38,548 nt of DNA, from positions 1 through 38,548 of IMG/VR virus record IMGVR_UViG_3300007541_000060. The stretch is one strand, 5' to 3'. Under the pieces are notes generated by a model. The model ran no database searches. It worked only from the letters and a program-made list of their open reading frames with translations, and was not told the DNA's origin. The stretch's first letter is position 1. Every line of letters starts with the position of its first letter. The DNA comes from a virus. Below, one piece after another: positions 1 through 8,089 of the stretch. Position numbers and translations under genes: made by a program.

Positions 1-492
1 ACAGTGGTAGATGCTCTTAAGCAATTAGGATATAGAGTAAAGCAATCTGATTTAAAGATTGGTGTAAAGAAAGAAAGACTATATGATCTAATCACTCTTA
101 ACGGAGAACTCCTGTGTTCTTCATCTGACTATGCTCAAATGGTAAGTTCGATTCAGAATGCTGTAAAGGATAATCCAGAGAAATATGGTTTGGATCCTAA
201 GGCATTTGAACAGTTTGTCAATGAAGCTGTAAACCCAGCAGCATATGTAAAGGCTGGAAAATTAGGTTACAATGACCAGTTCTTAGGAAGACAATCTCTT
301 TCTAAAACATTATCATTAGATTTAGGATTCGACAAGAAGAATGAATTTGGTGGTGGAGACTGGATTGGATTTGACCATGTATCAATGTATGCAACAGGTA
401 AAAAAGGCGGAACTATCCTTGATGATGCATTAACTGGAAACTACACTTACGATGAATTAAAATCAGCTGCTGCAAAACATTTCGGCATCTAA
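1..492 (+). CDS. Unknown protein, 5'-truncated by window edge
   Basis: The frame is open to the left edge, so the gene very probably starts upstream; the GTG at position 4 is unlikely to be the true start. The visible 163 codons end in a TAA just before a strong hairpin terminator, so this is the last gene of its transcription unit. The protein is soluble-looking, with no membrane segment or signal peptide. Its C-terminal half is glycine and lysine rich (GGGDWIGFDHVSMY, then TGKKGGTILDD) and ends in a short helical stretch with Phe-Gly-Ile. I do not recognise the family. Position before metabolism genes and a baseplate cluster does not decide between a structural and a non-structural role. 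Confidence 0.7.
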   Translation, partial: TVVDALKQLGYRVKQSDLKIGVKKERLYDLITLNGELLCSSSDYAQMVSSIQNAVKDNPEKYGLDPKAFEQFVNEAVNPAAYVKAGKLGYNDQFLGRQSLSKTLSLDLGFDKKNEFGGGDWIGFDHVSMYATGKKGGTILDDALTGNYTYDELKSAAAKHFGI

Positions 493-528
493 GAAGATTG
501 ATTTAAGTATCGTTGAATTAAACTTTTT

Positions 529-560
529 AAAAAGCTCATGTATAACACATGAGCTTTTTT
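529..560 (+). terminator. Rho-independent terminator, probably bidirectional
   Basis: A perfect 13-bp inverted repeat has arms at 529-541 (AAAAAGCTCATGT) and 547-559 (ACATGAGCTTTTT) with a 5-nt loop, followed by one more T at 560. The A-tract on the left arm is matched by the T-tract on the right, so the hairpin should also work on the opposite strand. It follows the stop codon at 492 by 36 nt and lies only 12 nt before the dCMP deaminase start, which leaves little room for a separate promoter between them. Confidence 0.9.
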
Positions 561-572
561 ATTTTAAAGAAT

Positions 573-1079
573 ATGCCAAGAATTGCAATTGAAAAGATAT
601 ACATGCAGACCGCATACCAGTTCGCTAAGCTCTCTTACGCTAAGCGACGCAAGGTAGGTTGCGTGATAGTAAAAGACAAACAGATTATTTCATTTGGCTA
701 CAACGGTATGCCATATGGCTTTGATAATGACTGCGAAGAAGATCAAATCAGATACTATGATAACCCGGACCATGCAATGACATTAATGGACAAAGGTTAC
801 GAATGCGCTGATGGATGTTGTAGTAAAGTCGTTACCAAGCGTGAAGTTATGCACGCAGAATCTAATGCAATCATGAAAGTTGCTAAATCAACTATGAATT
901 GTGATGGTGCTGAACTCTATACCACAACTTGCCCGTGTTTTGATTGTGCCAAGCTGATTATTCAAGCCGGCATCTCAAAAGTCTACTACTCAGAAGACTA
1001 TCGTGATATGAGTGGTGTAGAACTACTAAAGAAAGCTAATATTGACGTTGAAGAAGTTATCTGTTGGAACGACCTATAA
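573..1079 (+). CDS. cd: dCMP deaminase (zinc-dependent)
   Basis: Predicted to convert dCMP to dUMP, feeding dTMP synthesis for phage DNA. The 168-residue protein has the full zinc deaminase signature: His94-Ala-Glu96 (catalytic Glu) and a PCxxC motif with Cys122 and Cys125 as further zinc ligands. The N-terminal GYNGMPYGFDNDCEE segment (42-56) matches the substrate-binding loop of the T4-type family. Cys78, Cys82 and Cys83 could form the second, structural zinc site known in T4 dCMP deaminase. I chose ATG 573; an in-frame ATG at 549 lies inside the terminator hairpin and would add eight unsupported residues. The helicase gene overlaps its 3' end by 16 nt. Length is normal for the family. The symbol follows T4 usage. 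Confidence 0.93.
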   Translation: MPRIAIEKIYMQTAYQFAKLSYAKRRKVGCVIVKDKQIISFGYNGMPYGFDNDCEEDQIRYYDNPDHAMTLMDKGYECADGCCSKVVTKREVMHAESNAIMKVAKSTMNCDGAELYTTTCPCFDCAKLIIQAGISKVYYSEDYRDMSGVELLKKANIDVEEVICWNDL

Positions 1080-2794
1080 AAGACATAATAGACCACGCGC
1101 TAGAAACTAAAGTTTTTGGTGAAGACTTCTCTTTCAGGAGAGGTCAACGTGAAGTGATTGAGCAGATTGTAGCTGCTTATCAAGAAGACCCAGAATCTAC
1201 GGTGGTGATTGATGCACCAACTGGAACTGGTAAGTCACTGATTGCAATGTGGAGCTCATATATCTTAAAGGAGATGGGCAAACGTGGCTATCTAGTTACA
1301 TCAGATCTAGCACTTCAAGATCAGTATGAGAAAGACTTTAAGCGTCTTAATCTAAACTGGCCAAGTATTCGAGGTGTTGACAATTACGAATGTTTTGTCA
1401 ACGGACTACCTTTTAGTCTTGGTGACTGTAAGATGAAAGGCATGGGTTACGAACAAGCTGAACAACTTTCATGCTACGGCAATTGTACTTATCTACAGAA
1501 TAGACGCCGTGCAATCGACCAGCCAATCTCATTACTAAATTATTCATTCTGGCTTATTCAGCGTAATTATGTCCAGACTAGAATGGACGAACAAGAGCGT
1601 GAAGCTCCTTTTAAGAAACGTGACTTTGTCTTCTTTGATGAGGCACATAAAGTTGATGAGATTGTACAGAACCATTTTAGCGCGCGCATTGACGAGTCTG
1701 TAATTGACCGAGTAGTTTACCTTAACCGGTTTATTAGTCGCCATAATATACCAGCTGAAACTCAGACTAAAAATAGATTACAGTCGGTTGTACATGATCT
1801 AATGACAACTAAAGGTCGTGAGCCACTCTTTAAAGCTATTCAAGAGTTTAGAGGTATTGCTATTACATACCGAGCTGCACAAGATATTGCTAAGAAGACT
1901 GCTAAGAAGCGTTTTGGTCAGAAAACAATACCGAGTGATTGGGCATCCGCATTTACCGCTTTCGACCGCCTTAAGGACATCTACTGTAAGTTTGATGACT
2001 ATGCTGACTTAATCAAAGATGTTGGCTTAGAAGCCATGGTAATAGACCAGCGTGAAGATGAGGCTAGATTTACATGTGTTGAAGAGGCCAAGATGATTCA
2101 GAAGTATCTACACGAACAAGCTGGCTTTAAAGTTTTCATGTCAGCGACAATCGGTGACCCAAGAGCTTATGCTAGAATCATGGGCATCAAAGGTGCTCGT
2201 TTCATCAGAATGGACAACACGTTCAACTTTGATAAGTCGCCGGTTATTTTTGTCAACCGACATAAGTTGACTTATAGAGAGCGTGAAGCTTCGCTGCCGA
2301 AGGTAGTGAAGATCCTAGATCAAATTATTAAGAAACACAAAGGTCAACGTGGTATCATCCATACAGGTTCATACCAGTTTACAAACTATATTAAACAGAA
2401 TTCAATGCATACATTTAGGCTAATGGACTATGAAGGTTCTAAAGAGAAGGCCGAGACGCTTGAGTTGTTTGAGCGGAAAGAAGATGCAGTTATCATGGGA
2501 CCTTCATTGCTAGAAGGTCTAGATTTAAAAGACGGCATGAGCAGATTCCAGATCTTCTTTAAAGTACCTTATCCGAGTTTAGCAGATCCACTGATTAAAG
2601 CTAAGCTCAACGTTTCAAACGACTGGTACAACTGGAAGACTGGTGTTTCGGTAATGCAAGGAGTTGGCCGTAGTGTCAGAAGTGAAGATGACTGGGCGAT
2701 TACATATGTGATTGACGCTAGTTTTATGAGCTTGATAAATAAACCAGACTTCTTCCCGCCTTCATTTAAAGAACGTATTAAGATAGTAAAATAA
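1064..2794 (+). CDS. DinG/XPD-family superfamily 2 helicase with Fe-S cysteines
   Basis: Predicted ATP-dependent DNA helicase of the Rad3/XPD/DinG group, 576 residues. Visible motifs in order: Walker A APTGTGKS (51-58); four cysteines at 110, 122, 137 and 141, spaced as in the Fe-S domain that lies between motifs I and II in this group; DEAH box (192-195); MSAT (359-362); EGLDL (484-488) followed by a PYPSLADP segment typical of the family; and motif VI QGVGRSVR (532-539) with the arginine finger. The start is TTG at 1064 (or the adjacent CTG at 1061), because a stop at 1049 closes the frame upstream and the first ATG is already past Walker A. It overlaps the deaminase gene by 16 nt, suggesting translational coupling. 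Likely role is unwinding during phage replication, recombination or repair; polarity and substrate cannot be read from sequence. Confidence 0.92.
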   Translation: MERPIKDIIDHALETKVFGEDFSFRRGQREVIEQIVAAYQEDPESTVVIDAPTGTGKSLIAMWSSYILKEMGKRGYLVTSDLALQDQYEKDFKRLNLNWPSIRGVDNYECFVNGLPFSLGDCKMKGMGYEQAEQLSCYGNCTYLQNRRRAIDQPISLLNYSFWLIQRNYVQTRMDEQEREAPFKKRDFVFFDEAHKVDEIVQNHFSARIDESVIDRVVYLNRFISRHNIPAETQTKNRLQSVVHDLMTTKGREPLFKAIQEFRGIAITYRAAQDIAKKTAKKRFGQKTIPSDWASAFTAFDRLKDIYCKFDDYADLIKDVGLEAMVIDQREDEARFTCVEEAKMIQKYLHEQAGFKVFMSATIGDPRAYARIMGIKGARFIRMDNTFNFDKSPVIFVNRHKLTYREREASLPKVVKILDQIIKKHKGQRGIIHTGSYQFTNYIKQNSMHTFRLMDYEGSKEKAETLELFERKEDAVIMGPSLLEGLDLKDGMSRFQIFFKVPYPSLADPLIKAKLNVSNDWYNWKTGVSVMQGVGRSVRSEDDWAITYVIDASFMSLINKPDFFPPSFKERIKIVK

Positions 2795-2801
2795 TATATT
2801 T

Positions 2802-3011
2802 ATGGGATTCAATAAACTAATAGTTCCGGCAATCGAGAACTTAGAAGAGAGTAAAAATAAGATGGGTGAACATGAGTTCGGTATGCATTGGCATAGAAGG
2901 CTAATGAAGACCGATGCAATCATTGGAGACCCTCTGTCAGTTGAGATGATTAAACAATTTGCAGAAAAGGCATATAATGTTCAGAAAGATAATCAAAAAG
3001 ATAAAGAATAG
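2802..3011 (+). CDS. Small unknown protein (69 aa)
   Basis: A short ORF starting seven nucleotides after the helicase stop, behind an A/T-only leader like those of its neighbours, and ending one nucleotide before the next start. The protein is charged, with a His-rich patch (HEFGMHWHRRL, about 24-34) and a helical lysine-rich C-terminus; no membrane segment is seen. I do not recognise the family. Tight packing in a co-directional row is the main evidence that it is real. Confidence 0.7.
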   Translation: MGFNKLIVPAIENLEESKNKMGEHEFGMHWHRRLMKTDAIIGDPLSVEMIKQFAEKAYNVQKDNQKDKE

Positions 3012-3012
3012 T

Positions 3013-3639
3013 ATGTCTACACAAGTTAAAGACAAGCAACAAGAAATCTGGTACGTTTGGACTAAATCTGAACGTGTTGGTGATATTGTACAGCCTGCTG
3101 AAGTACAAGACGATGCTAAATGGCTTAAGTTTACAGATGGTACTCAGATCAACAAGAGTATCGTTAAAGAATTCTTAATGCCGGCTAAATCTGAGCAAGA
3201 GGCTAAGGTTTATTCACTAGACTTAAACCCAATCGGTTCAAGCGTTAATACAAGTGCTAAACCAGCTCAAGTACAGCCTGGAGCACCAAAGCAAGAGCGT
3301 AGAATTACCGATGGCAAATCAGCACCAGATCCTGAAATCAACGTGATGATGGAAATGCTGAAGAAGATCAGCAAGAAGAACAAGGCTGCAATGCCAGTTG
3401 AGGTTAACATTCCAGCAAAAGAGGTCTATGAAATGCTACAGGATCAAATGGACATGGAAGCAGCAGAACTGAACGAACAGATTGGACTGCTTGTAGAAAG
3501 CCAGATAGATAACCTAAGAGAACAACTTAAAGAACAAATCGAAACTTTTATTTCTAATTATTATACAAATGAGTCAAGAAACAACAAACGAGCAAAATCA
3601 AACTCAAGTAACGCCACAGGCACAGATGCCTCTGAATAG
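3013..3639 (+). CDS. Unknown protein with C-terminal helical region (208 aa)
   Basis: The start at ATG 3013 sits directly after the preceding stop; the frame is open further upstream to 2959 but that would overlap the previous gene by over 50 nt. The N-terminal third (EIWYVWTKSERVGD, then a KWLKFTDGT segment) looks like a small beta domain. A Pro/Gln/Ala-rich linker follows near 70-105, then a long charged helical region (about 113-190) rich in Glu, Met and Leu that could form a coiled coil. The tail is low-complexity Asn/Ser. Family not recognised. An oligomeric scaffold, chaperone or minor virion protein would fit the composition, but nothing decides this. Confidence 0.75.
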   Translation: MSTQVKDKQQEIWYVWTKSERVGDIVQPAEVQDDAKWLKFTDGTQINKSIVKEFLMPAKSEQEAKVYSLDLNPIGSSVNTSAKPAQVQPGAPKQERRITDGKSAPDPEINVMMEMLKKISKKNKAAMPVEVNIPAKEVYEMLQDQMDMEAAELNEQIGLLVESQIDNLREQLKEQIETFISNYYTNESRNNKRAKSNSSNATGTDASE

Positions 3640-4000
3640 ACGTCAGAGAAGATACATGATGAAGCAGAACGGAATGCTTAAGTATTTAAGCAAGCTAAGC
3701 TTTTTCCACCCAACAAGAGCTGCAATTAGACGACAGAACATGGAGAACGGGCGTAAAATTCAGGAGGCTAGACTTGATGCTGCTGAAAAAGCTCAAGCTG
3801 AAAGACTTGAGGCTGCATTAGAAAGAATGAAAGAGACTTGGTCTAACATTGGCTACAACAAAGAAGAAATGACAATGCTAGAAGAAGCTTGGGCTTTGAC
3901 TGCAATCAAAGACAGAGAAACTTACCGAGCTGATGTGAAGCAGTCTAGAAAATTGATGAAAGAGGCTGCAGCTTCATTGGCAGCTAGAAACAATAAGTAA
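3569..4000 (+). CDS. Unknown highly charged helical protein (143 aa)
   Basis: With the ATG at 3569 this gene overlaps its upstream neighbour by 71 nt in another frame; an in-frame ATG at 3626 would cut the overlap to 14 nt and give 124 residues. I keep 3569 because its leader (an A/T-rich run ending TATACAA) resembles other starts here, but the choice is uncertain. The first 20 residues are Gln/Thr-rich low complexity. A basic NRRQRRYMMK motif follows, then a long Ala/Glu/Arg helical region (about 60-95) and a helical C-terminus. No membrane segment. Family not recognised. Confidence 0.72.
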   Translation: MSQETTNEQNQTQVTPQAQMPLNRRQRRYMMKQNGMLKYLSKLSFFHPTRAAIRRQNMENGRKIQEARLDAAEKAQAERLEAALERMKETWSNIGYNKEEMTMLEEAWALTAIKDRETYRADVKQSRKLMKEAAASLAARNNK

Positions 4001-4003
4001 GAT

Positions 4004-4324
4004 ATGATTACAGTTAGTATTGAACCTGCTGATAACGGGGTCATCAAATATGTTGTTGATGATAATGTTAACGGCGGCGGAGAAGAACATGTGTCTCGAG
4101 TTGTCTATGATTTAGACAACGATGAAGAAAGAATAAATCTAGTCAACCTGGTCCAAGACATTATCTTGGACCTAGGGCTAGAAACTGGAACAGAAATTGA
4201 TAAGCATATGTTCAGTGTTAAAACTGAATGGGGTACTAAATACAACCCGTCAATTAAAGAAACAAAAGAGAGAATCAAAAAGCTTGAAGCTGAAATTGAA
4301 AGACTCTCTGCGCAACTAAAGTAA
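4004..4324 (+). CDS. Unknown acidic protein with C-terminal coiled coil (106 aa)
   Basis: Starts three nucleotides after the preceding stop and ends in TAATG, sharing one base with the next start, a typical coupled arrangement. The N-terminal 45 residues look like a small beta-rich domain with many Asp, Glu and Gly. The middle (about 48-60) is hydrophobic-helical, and the last 25 residues (KETKERIKKLEAEIERLSAQL) have clear heptad spacing and probably mediate self-association. Small acidic proteins of this general kind are common in T4-like phages of marine bacteria, but I cannot name the family or function. Confidence 0.75.
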   Translation: MITVSIEPADNGVIKYVVDDNVNGGGEEHVSRVVYDLDNDEERINLVNLVQDIILDLGLETGTEIDKHMFSVKTEWGTKYNPSIKETKERIKKLEAEIERLSAQLK

Positions 4325-4731
4325 TGAATTTTAAGATAGAAGGCGTTTGGTGTAAAACAAGAACGGAGTTCGATAAGTTGTATAGGTCTAATGGTCATGA
4401 CCTTGCAATATCTTACTCTGATATTTACAATAGACTGATGAAGAGCGACCCGTATAACGAGGAGCCTTCTGATGTTATCATTACGCTTTATATCCGTAAA
4501 ATGATTATGAGAGCACTCAACTCTAAAATAGAGAGTGAGTCTGATGAGTTTTCAATTGCTTATATGTTCAACAGCTTAAATCAAGATTCAGTTACTGGCG
4601 TTCATGATTTTATGTCTGAACTATTTGAATCTGAAATTGAACTTAATCTAACCGTAATCAACAGATCTGATTACCCGAAGCAGGGCGTCTTAAGTAAATT
4701 CGACAATGTAAAATTCATTGACAATGATTAA
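4324..4731 (+). CDS. Unknown protein (135 aa)
   Basis: The start ATG overlaps the previous stop by one base (TAATG), which supports the start and suggests coupled translation. The protein is mixed alpha/beta by eye, with a helical centre (about 55-70, VIITLYIRKMIMRAL) and an acidic Asp/Glu/Ser-rich segment after it. No signal peptide, membrane segment or known catalytic motif is seen. The gene overlaps the next by eight nucleotides. Function unknown. Confidence 0.75.
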   Translation: MNFKIEGVWCKTRTEFDKLYRSNGHDLAISYSDIYNRLMKSDPYNEEPSDVIITLYIRKMIMRALNSKIESESDEFSIAYMFNSLNQDSVTGVHDFMSELFESEIELNLTVINRSDYPKQGVLSKFDNVKFIDND

Positions 4732-5323
4732 GCACAAACTTTTTGCAAAAGGTGAAAAGATACATGCGCTAATCTCAACTACACAGAAACCAAACGTACT
4801 TTTCCCAGTCAGAGCTATCATTTATGACGTCAAGTTCGACGACATCAATCCACAGTATCAGATTAAAGTACTTAAGTTCTACGATCAGATCTACTTTTTA
4901 AAGCAGAATCTGTTTGGTGGCCGATTCATTAGAGACTTTGAAGGCCATGACACAAAGATCAACCTTAAACGTGAAAACTATTCTAAAGTAAAGACCTTAG
5001 AAGATGAGGTCTTTGGTGGCCAGAACTGGCAAAAGTATCTGCTTGTTGTTGACTCTGTCTTTTGCACAAGGACTAGAGCAGAACAAGAAGAACTCTTCAA
5101 TAATATCCAATCATTTCATATTGAGTTAAAACTGAAAGAGCTCTATGAACTGGTTAATCGTACTGTCTATTCTAAAGGCCCATACTATTTCCATACTCGA
5201 GGCGAATATATTAAAGCATTAGAGAAGTTTTTAGGAGATAGATACTCTAAGCAAAAAGACTGGGTAGACGAATTACTCTACCGCCCAGATACATCTGAGC
5301 TGGACAACTCTGAGTGGGTTTAA
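4724..5323 (+). CDS. Unknown protein (199 aa)
   Basis: I prefer the ATG at 4724 over the in-frame TTG at 4718; both overlap the previous gene slightly. The protein is rich in Lys, Tyr and Phe, with a beta-rich N-terminal half (for example LFPVRAIIYDVKFDD near 27-41, then a QIKVLKFYDQIYFLKQ segment) and a helical C-terminal half (about 115-190). It ends in an acidic tail. No known motif was recognised. It is the last gene before a promoter-like box and the baseplate cluster, so it probably closes the preceding operon. Function unknown. Confidence 0.77.
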   Translation: MIKHKLFAKGEKIHALISTTQKPNVLFPVRAIIYDVKFDDINPQYQIKVLKFYDQIYFLKQNLFGGRFIRDFEGHDTKINLKRENYSKVKTLEDEVFGGQNWQKYLLVVDSVFCTRTRAEQEELFNNIQSFHIELKLKELYELVNRTVYSKGPYYFHTRGEYIKALEKFLGDRYSKQKDWVDELLYRPDTSELDNSEWV

Positions 5324-5331
5324 GTATAGCT

Positions 5332-5341
5332 GGATATATAT
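5332..5341 (+). promoter_or_regulatory. Putative phage late promoter box (GGATATATAT)
   Basis: In the 38-nt gap before the first baseplate gene, GGATATATAT is followed by an A-run and lies about 20 nt before the ATG at 5362. The same GGATATATA core recurs at 13496 and 14834, and a related TATATAAAAAA at 28617. This resembles in style the single -10-like late promoters of T4 (TATAAATA). It does not match the Bacteroidota housekeeping promoter (TAnnTTTG). Function is inferred from recurrence and position only. Confidence 0.5.
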
Positions 5342-5361
5342 AAAAAAAGAATAGTGATTTA

Positions 5362-7134
5362 ATGGCTTACCAATATTTAGACACCTTCGGTCCGGAAATA
5401 CACTTTGAAATAATAGAAACAGGTTTTAAAGATAGCACTTTTGCAGGTGCACCTGGCGGCAAACCTATTACAGGTTCAGATGGACAGTACTATCTTTTTC
5501 AAGAAGATCCATTTAATATATTATATGGTTATACTCCACCTGAGCCAGAGCCAGAGCCAGCAACTCAAGGTAATACTACGGTTGAAGAAGAACCTGTTGA
5601 TAATACTAGTGTTTATGGTAAAACATTAGTCCAGAGTAGAAAGTATAAAGCACCGGAAGGTGATAGCAGAACTGAGGGTATTCATGAAGGTGAAGCTGTT
5701 CGATCATATTTCAATAAATGGACTCTTTTTAAGTACAAGAACATAAGTGGTTTAAGTGAAAACTCACAAGGTTCTGAAGTTTCTGACAGGTATAGCACGG
5801 TTGTTAACTCAACGTCACCATATATTGCACCTACTGCTAACAATATTGTACAATATGCTGATAATATTGATTCTCTAGCTTTTAAGTACAGCTTGACTGA
5901 TTTTATCCAATGTGAACACTATGGTCAAATTTCTAATAATTACATGGTGACCTTAAGGCGCTTTGGTTATCCAATTGCAGATGACCTCATTGCGCCAAGA
6001 CAAATAGGGCCTGGTGGTGATCTTATCGATACTACACAGCCAGATATAGCGCGTGCGATTACATGGTTGAGTCCTGCATTGGGTAATGATCTAAAAGAAA
6101 TACTTAAGTTTAACGTTAAGATACCGTGGAAAGAAGAAGAGTCTGCAGTTCAAACTATTCAAGCGGGTAAGGCGAATAGAGGTGCCGTTGGCGCAATGAT
6201 TGATGGTAGCCCTATTTTTCAGGCTATTGAAAATGGTATAAACGGTTACGGCGCAGATCAAACACAGCGTGCAAATGCGGAAGGTAGTGGATTTGACCCG
6301 CTTAAGGAGACATATCCAAATACTGTTTATGGTCCTCTTAACGTGATTAAAAATATTATGGCTAGAGAACAGGGTTTAAAGTTTGAGCAAGAGTTTAAGC
6401 TAACTTTTCACTATGATTTACGCGGTTATCCTAATACAAGCCCTAAGGTTGCTTTTATGGACACTATGGCAAACTTATTAGCATTGACATATAATAATGC
6501 TCCTTTCTGGGGTGGTGCTGTTAGGTATACCGGTAGTGGCTCTCTTGGTAAACCATTTGGTGATTATAGCAAATTAGCAGCGGGTGATTATGATGGTTTC
6601 TTAAAGGGATTAGGTACTCAAATAAGTAATGCTGTTTCTACCGGTTTTGCCGATATATCTAAAGCCTTTGAAACCGGAAATCTAGGAGACTCTAAGATCT
6701 TAAACAACATTATTGGTGGAGGTCTTATGAAATTACTTAATGGACCACAAGGTGGCTCAATAGTTAACTCACTTTTAACTGGAGATCCTACTGGACAATG
6801 GCATTTAACAATCGGTAACCCAATGAACCCGATCATGATGGTTGGTAATCTAGCATGTACTGATTCTAGCTTCTCGTTTGAAGGACCATTTGGTTACGAA
6901 GATTTTCCTTCTAAATTAAAGGTTGAAATTACACTTAAACCTGCTAGAATGCGCGATAAGGGTGAGATCGAGAGTATGTTTAACGCTGGAAAGGGTAGAA
7001 TGTATCTACAGCCAGAATATGGTGCAGACATAGACAATCTTGTAAATGTATCTGCATATGGAAATAAAGATAGACTAGCTCAAGGCTTTAACGAAGACGC
7101 TATACAAAAATTGTCTGACATGACAGCTGGATAA
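5362..7134 (+). CDS. Baseplate tube-initiator-like protein (gp48/gp54 type)
   Basis: A 590-residue virion protein opening the baseplate cluster. The N-terminus contains a PEPEPEP linker (about 65-71). Residues near 180-215 carry the HYGQISNNYMVTLRRFGYP segment. The C-terminal part (about 480-560), with NPMNPIMMVGNLACTDSSF, FEGPFGYEDFP and a following VEITLKPARMRDKGEIE stretch, resembles the tail-tube-fold domain of proteins that cap the hub and start tube polymerisation. Between them lies a Gly/Asn-rich region (about 395-460). T4 gp48 and gp54 have this job but are shorter (about 320-360 residues). A partner of similar type is encoded at 9624, so the pair may be the gp48/gp54 equivalents. The start follows a promoter-like box. 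The structural role is fairly sure; the exact T4 equivalent is not. Confidence 0.7.
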   Translation: MAYQYLDTFGPEIHFEIIETGFKDSTFAGAPGGKPITGSDGQYYLFQEDPFNILYGYTPPEPEPEPATQGNTTVEEEPVDNTSVYGKTLVQSRKYKAPEGDSRTEGIHEGEAVRSYFNKWTLFKYKNISGLSENSQGSEVSDRYSTVVNSTSPYIAPTANNIVQYADNIDSLAFKYSLTDFIQCEHYGQISNNYMVTLRRFGYPIADDLIAPRQIGPGGDLIDTTQPDIARAITWLSPALGNDLKEILKFNVKIPWKEEESAVQTIQAGKANRGAVGAMIDGSPIFQAIENGINGYGADQTQRANAEGSGFDPLKETYPNTVYGPLNVIKNIMAREQGLKFEQEFKLTFHYDLRGYPNTSPKVAFMDTMANLLALTYNNAPFWGGAVRYTGSGSLGKPFGDYSKLAAGDYDGFLKGLGTQISNAVSTGFADISKAFETGNLGDSKILNNIIGGGLMKLLNGPQGGSIVNSLLTGDPTGQWHLTIGNPMNPIMMVGNLACTDSSFSFEGPFGYEDFPSKLKVEITLKPARMRDKGEIESMFNAGKGRMYLQPEYGADIDNLVNVSAYGNKDRLAQGFNEDAIQKLSDMTAG

Positions 7135-7136
7135 TT

Positions 7137-8081
7137 ATGAATTTAAAGACATTTATAAATAAAACATCTGATGGTATTAGGTATATCCTAACACAACCAA
7201 CTATGATCTTTGCTAACAAGGAAAACATTACACTGCTTAATCCAGAGCATGTTGTTAATGCTGATCAAGCTGCAAGGCCAGATCTAATTGCATTGAAGTA
7301 TTATGGAAATCAGAGTAAGCTTGATATGATCTTAAAATGGAACTCTATTTCAGATCCATTTTCAATTAACGAAGGTGATGTCTTAGAAATTCCACATGCA
7401 AATGCTCCCTTCTACAAGCTAGAAAGACCGAAAGAATTTGATGCTACAAACAATCCGGTTAAACTACAGTTTGTTTCAGGTAAACGCTTGAGCAAAAAGG
7501 ACCAGCGTAGACTTGATGCTTTAAAGAAGAAATATGGTAAAGAGAATCTGTTACCTCCGAACGTAATACCGGTTGGTAAAAAGAATTATGAATATGTGGG
7601 CTCTCAGATTAGAATGGGTGCTCAAGCACAAACCGATGCTGTAGTTGATGCTATTAATAGAAATCTTGATGCAGATTCAGGTGATGAGATTAACACAGAT
7701 CTTCTAGGAGATGCAATTACAGTTGGCGGTGAAAACACAGGCTCTCAATTTGAGAAGATTCCAGGTGGAGTATGGAGCTGGACTGGTGCCTCTTGGGTTG
7801 CTGTTAATCCGGACCTTGCACAGGAAGTTGCAGGCTCACTCTACGGTGAATATGGAAACCCTAATGGTAATATTAAAGGTTCATTCGAAGGTCAACTCTA
7901 TTTTGATAAATTAAGAGATACTGGTGCTGGAAACGGTATTGGTGCCGGTACTTCAGGTACAAGTGGCCAAAATGCAGATGAAACCGGAGATAATAACAAC
8001 GATGGTGGAAATCCGTCAGGTGGTAATAACTCAAACACCGGTAACACCGGCGGGACTGCAGGTGCTGGTAACTGTGGCTAA
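7137..8081 (+). CDS. LysM-like baseplate protein (T4 gp53-like) with Gly/Asn-rich tail
   Basis: The N-terminal 95 residues contain a LysM-like segment (about 45-88): DLIALKYYGNQSKLDMILKW, then SISDPFSINEGDVLEIP. This is the pattern seen in gp53 wedge proteins and in tail protein X-type LysM domains, which in baseplates act as structural clamps rather than as peptidoglycan hydrolases. The rest of the 314 residues is an extension absent from T4 gp53 (196 aa). It includes a basic linker and ends in about 50 residues of Gly/Asn/Thr/Ser low complexity with a GTSGTSG unit and a final Cys-Gly. It starts two nucleotides after the previous stop. The low-complexity tail may be a flexible tether; its role is unknown. 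Confidence 0.78.
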   Translation: MNLKTFINKTSDGIRYILTQPTMIFANKENITLLNPEHVVNADQAARPDLIALKYYGNQSKLDMILKWNSISDPFSINEGDVLEIPHANAPFYKLERPKEFDATNNPVKLQFVSGKRLSKKDQRRLDALKKKYGKENLLPPNVIPVGKKNYEYVGSQIRMGAQAQTDAVVDAINRNLDADSGDEINTDLLGDAITVGGENTGSQFEKIPGGVWSWTGASWVAVNPDLAQEVAGSLYGEYGNPNGNIKGSFEGQLYFDKLRDTGAGNGIGAGTSGTSGQNADETGDNNNDGGNPSGGNNSNTGNTGGTAGAGNCG

Positions 8082-8089
8082 ACTAAACT

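Noticed and set aside
549-572. ATG at 549 as start of dCMP deaminase
   Set aside because: It lies in the right arm of the terminator hairpin and adds residues not expected for the family; ATG 573 is a better start.
4105-4398. Minus-strand ORF of 97 codons
   Set aside because: Fully opposite two well-supported genes, with low-complexity translation; a reading-frame shadow, like the other minus-strand ORFs in the window.
7137-8081. LysM-like protein as a peptidoglycan hydrolase
   Set aside because: No catalytic domain follows the LysM-like part; the remainder is linker and low-complexity sequence, so a structural gp53-like role fits better.
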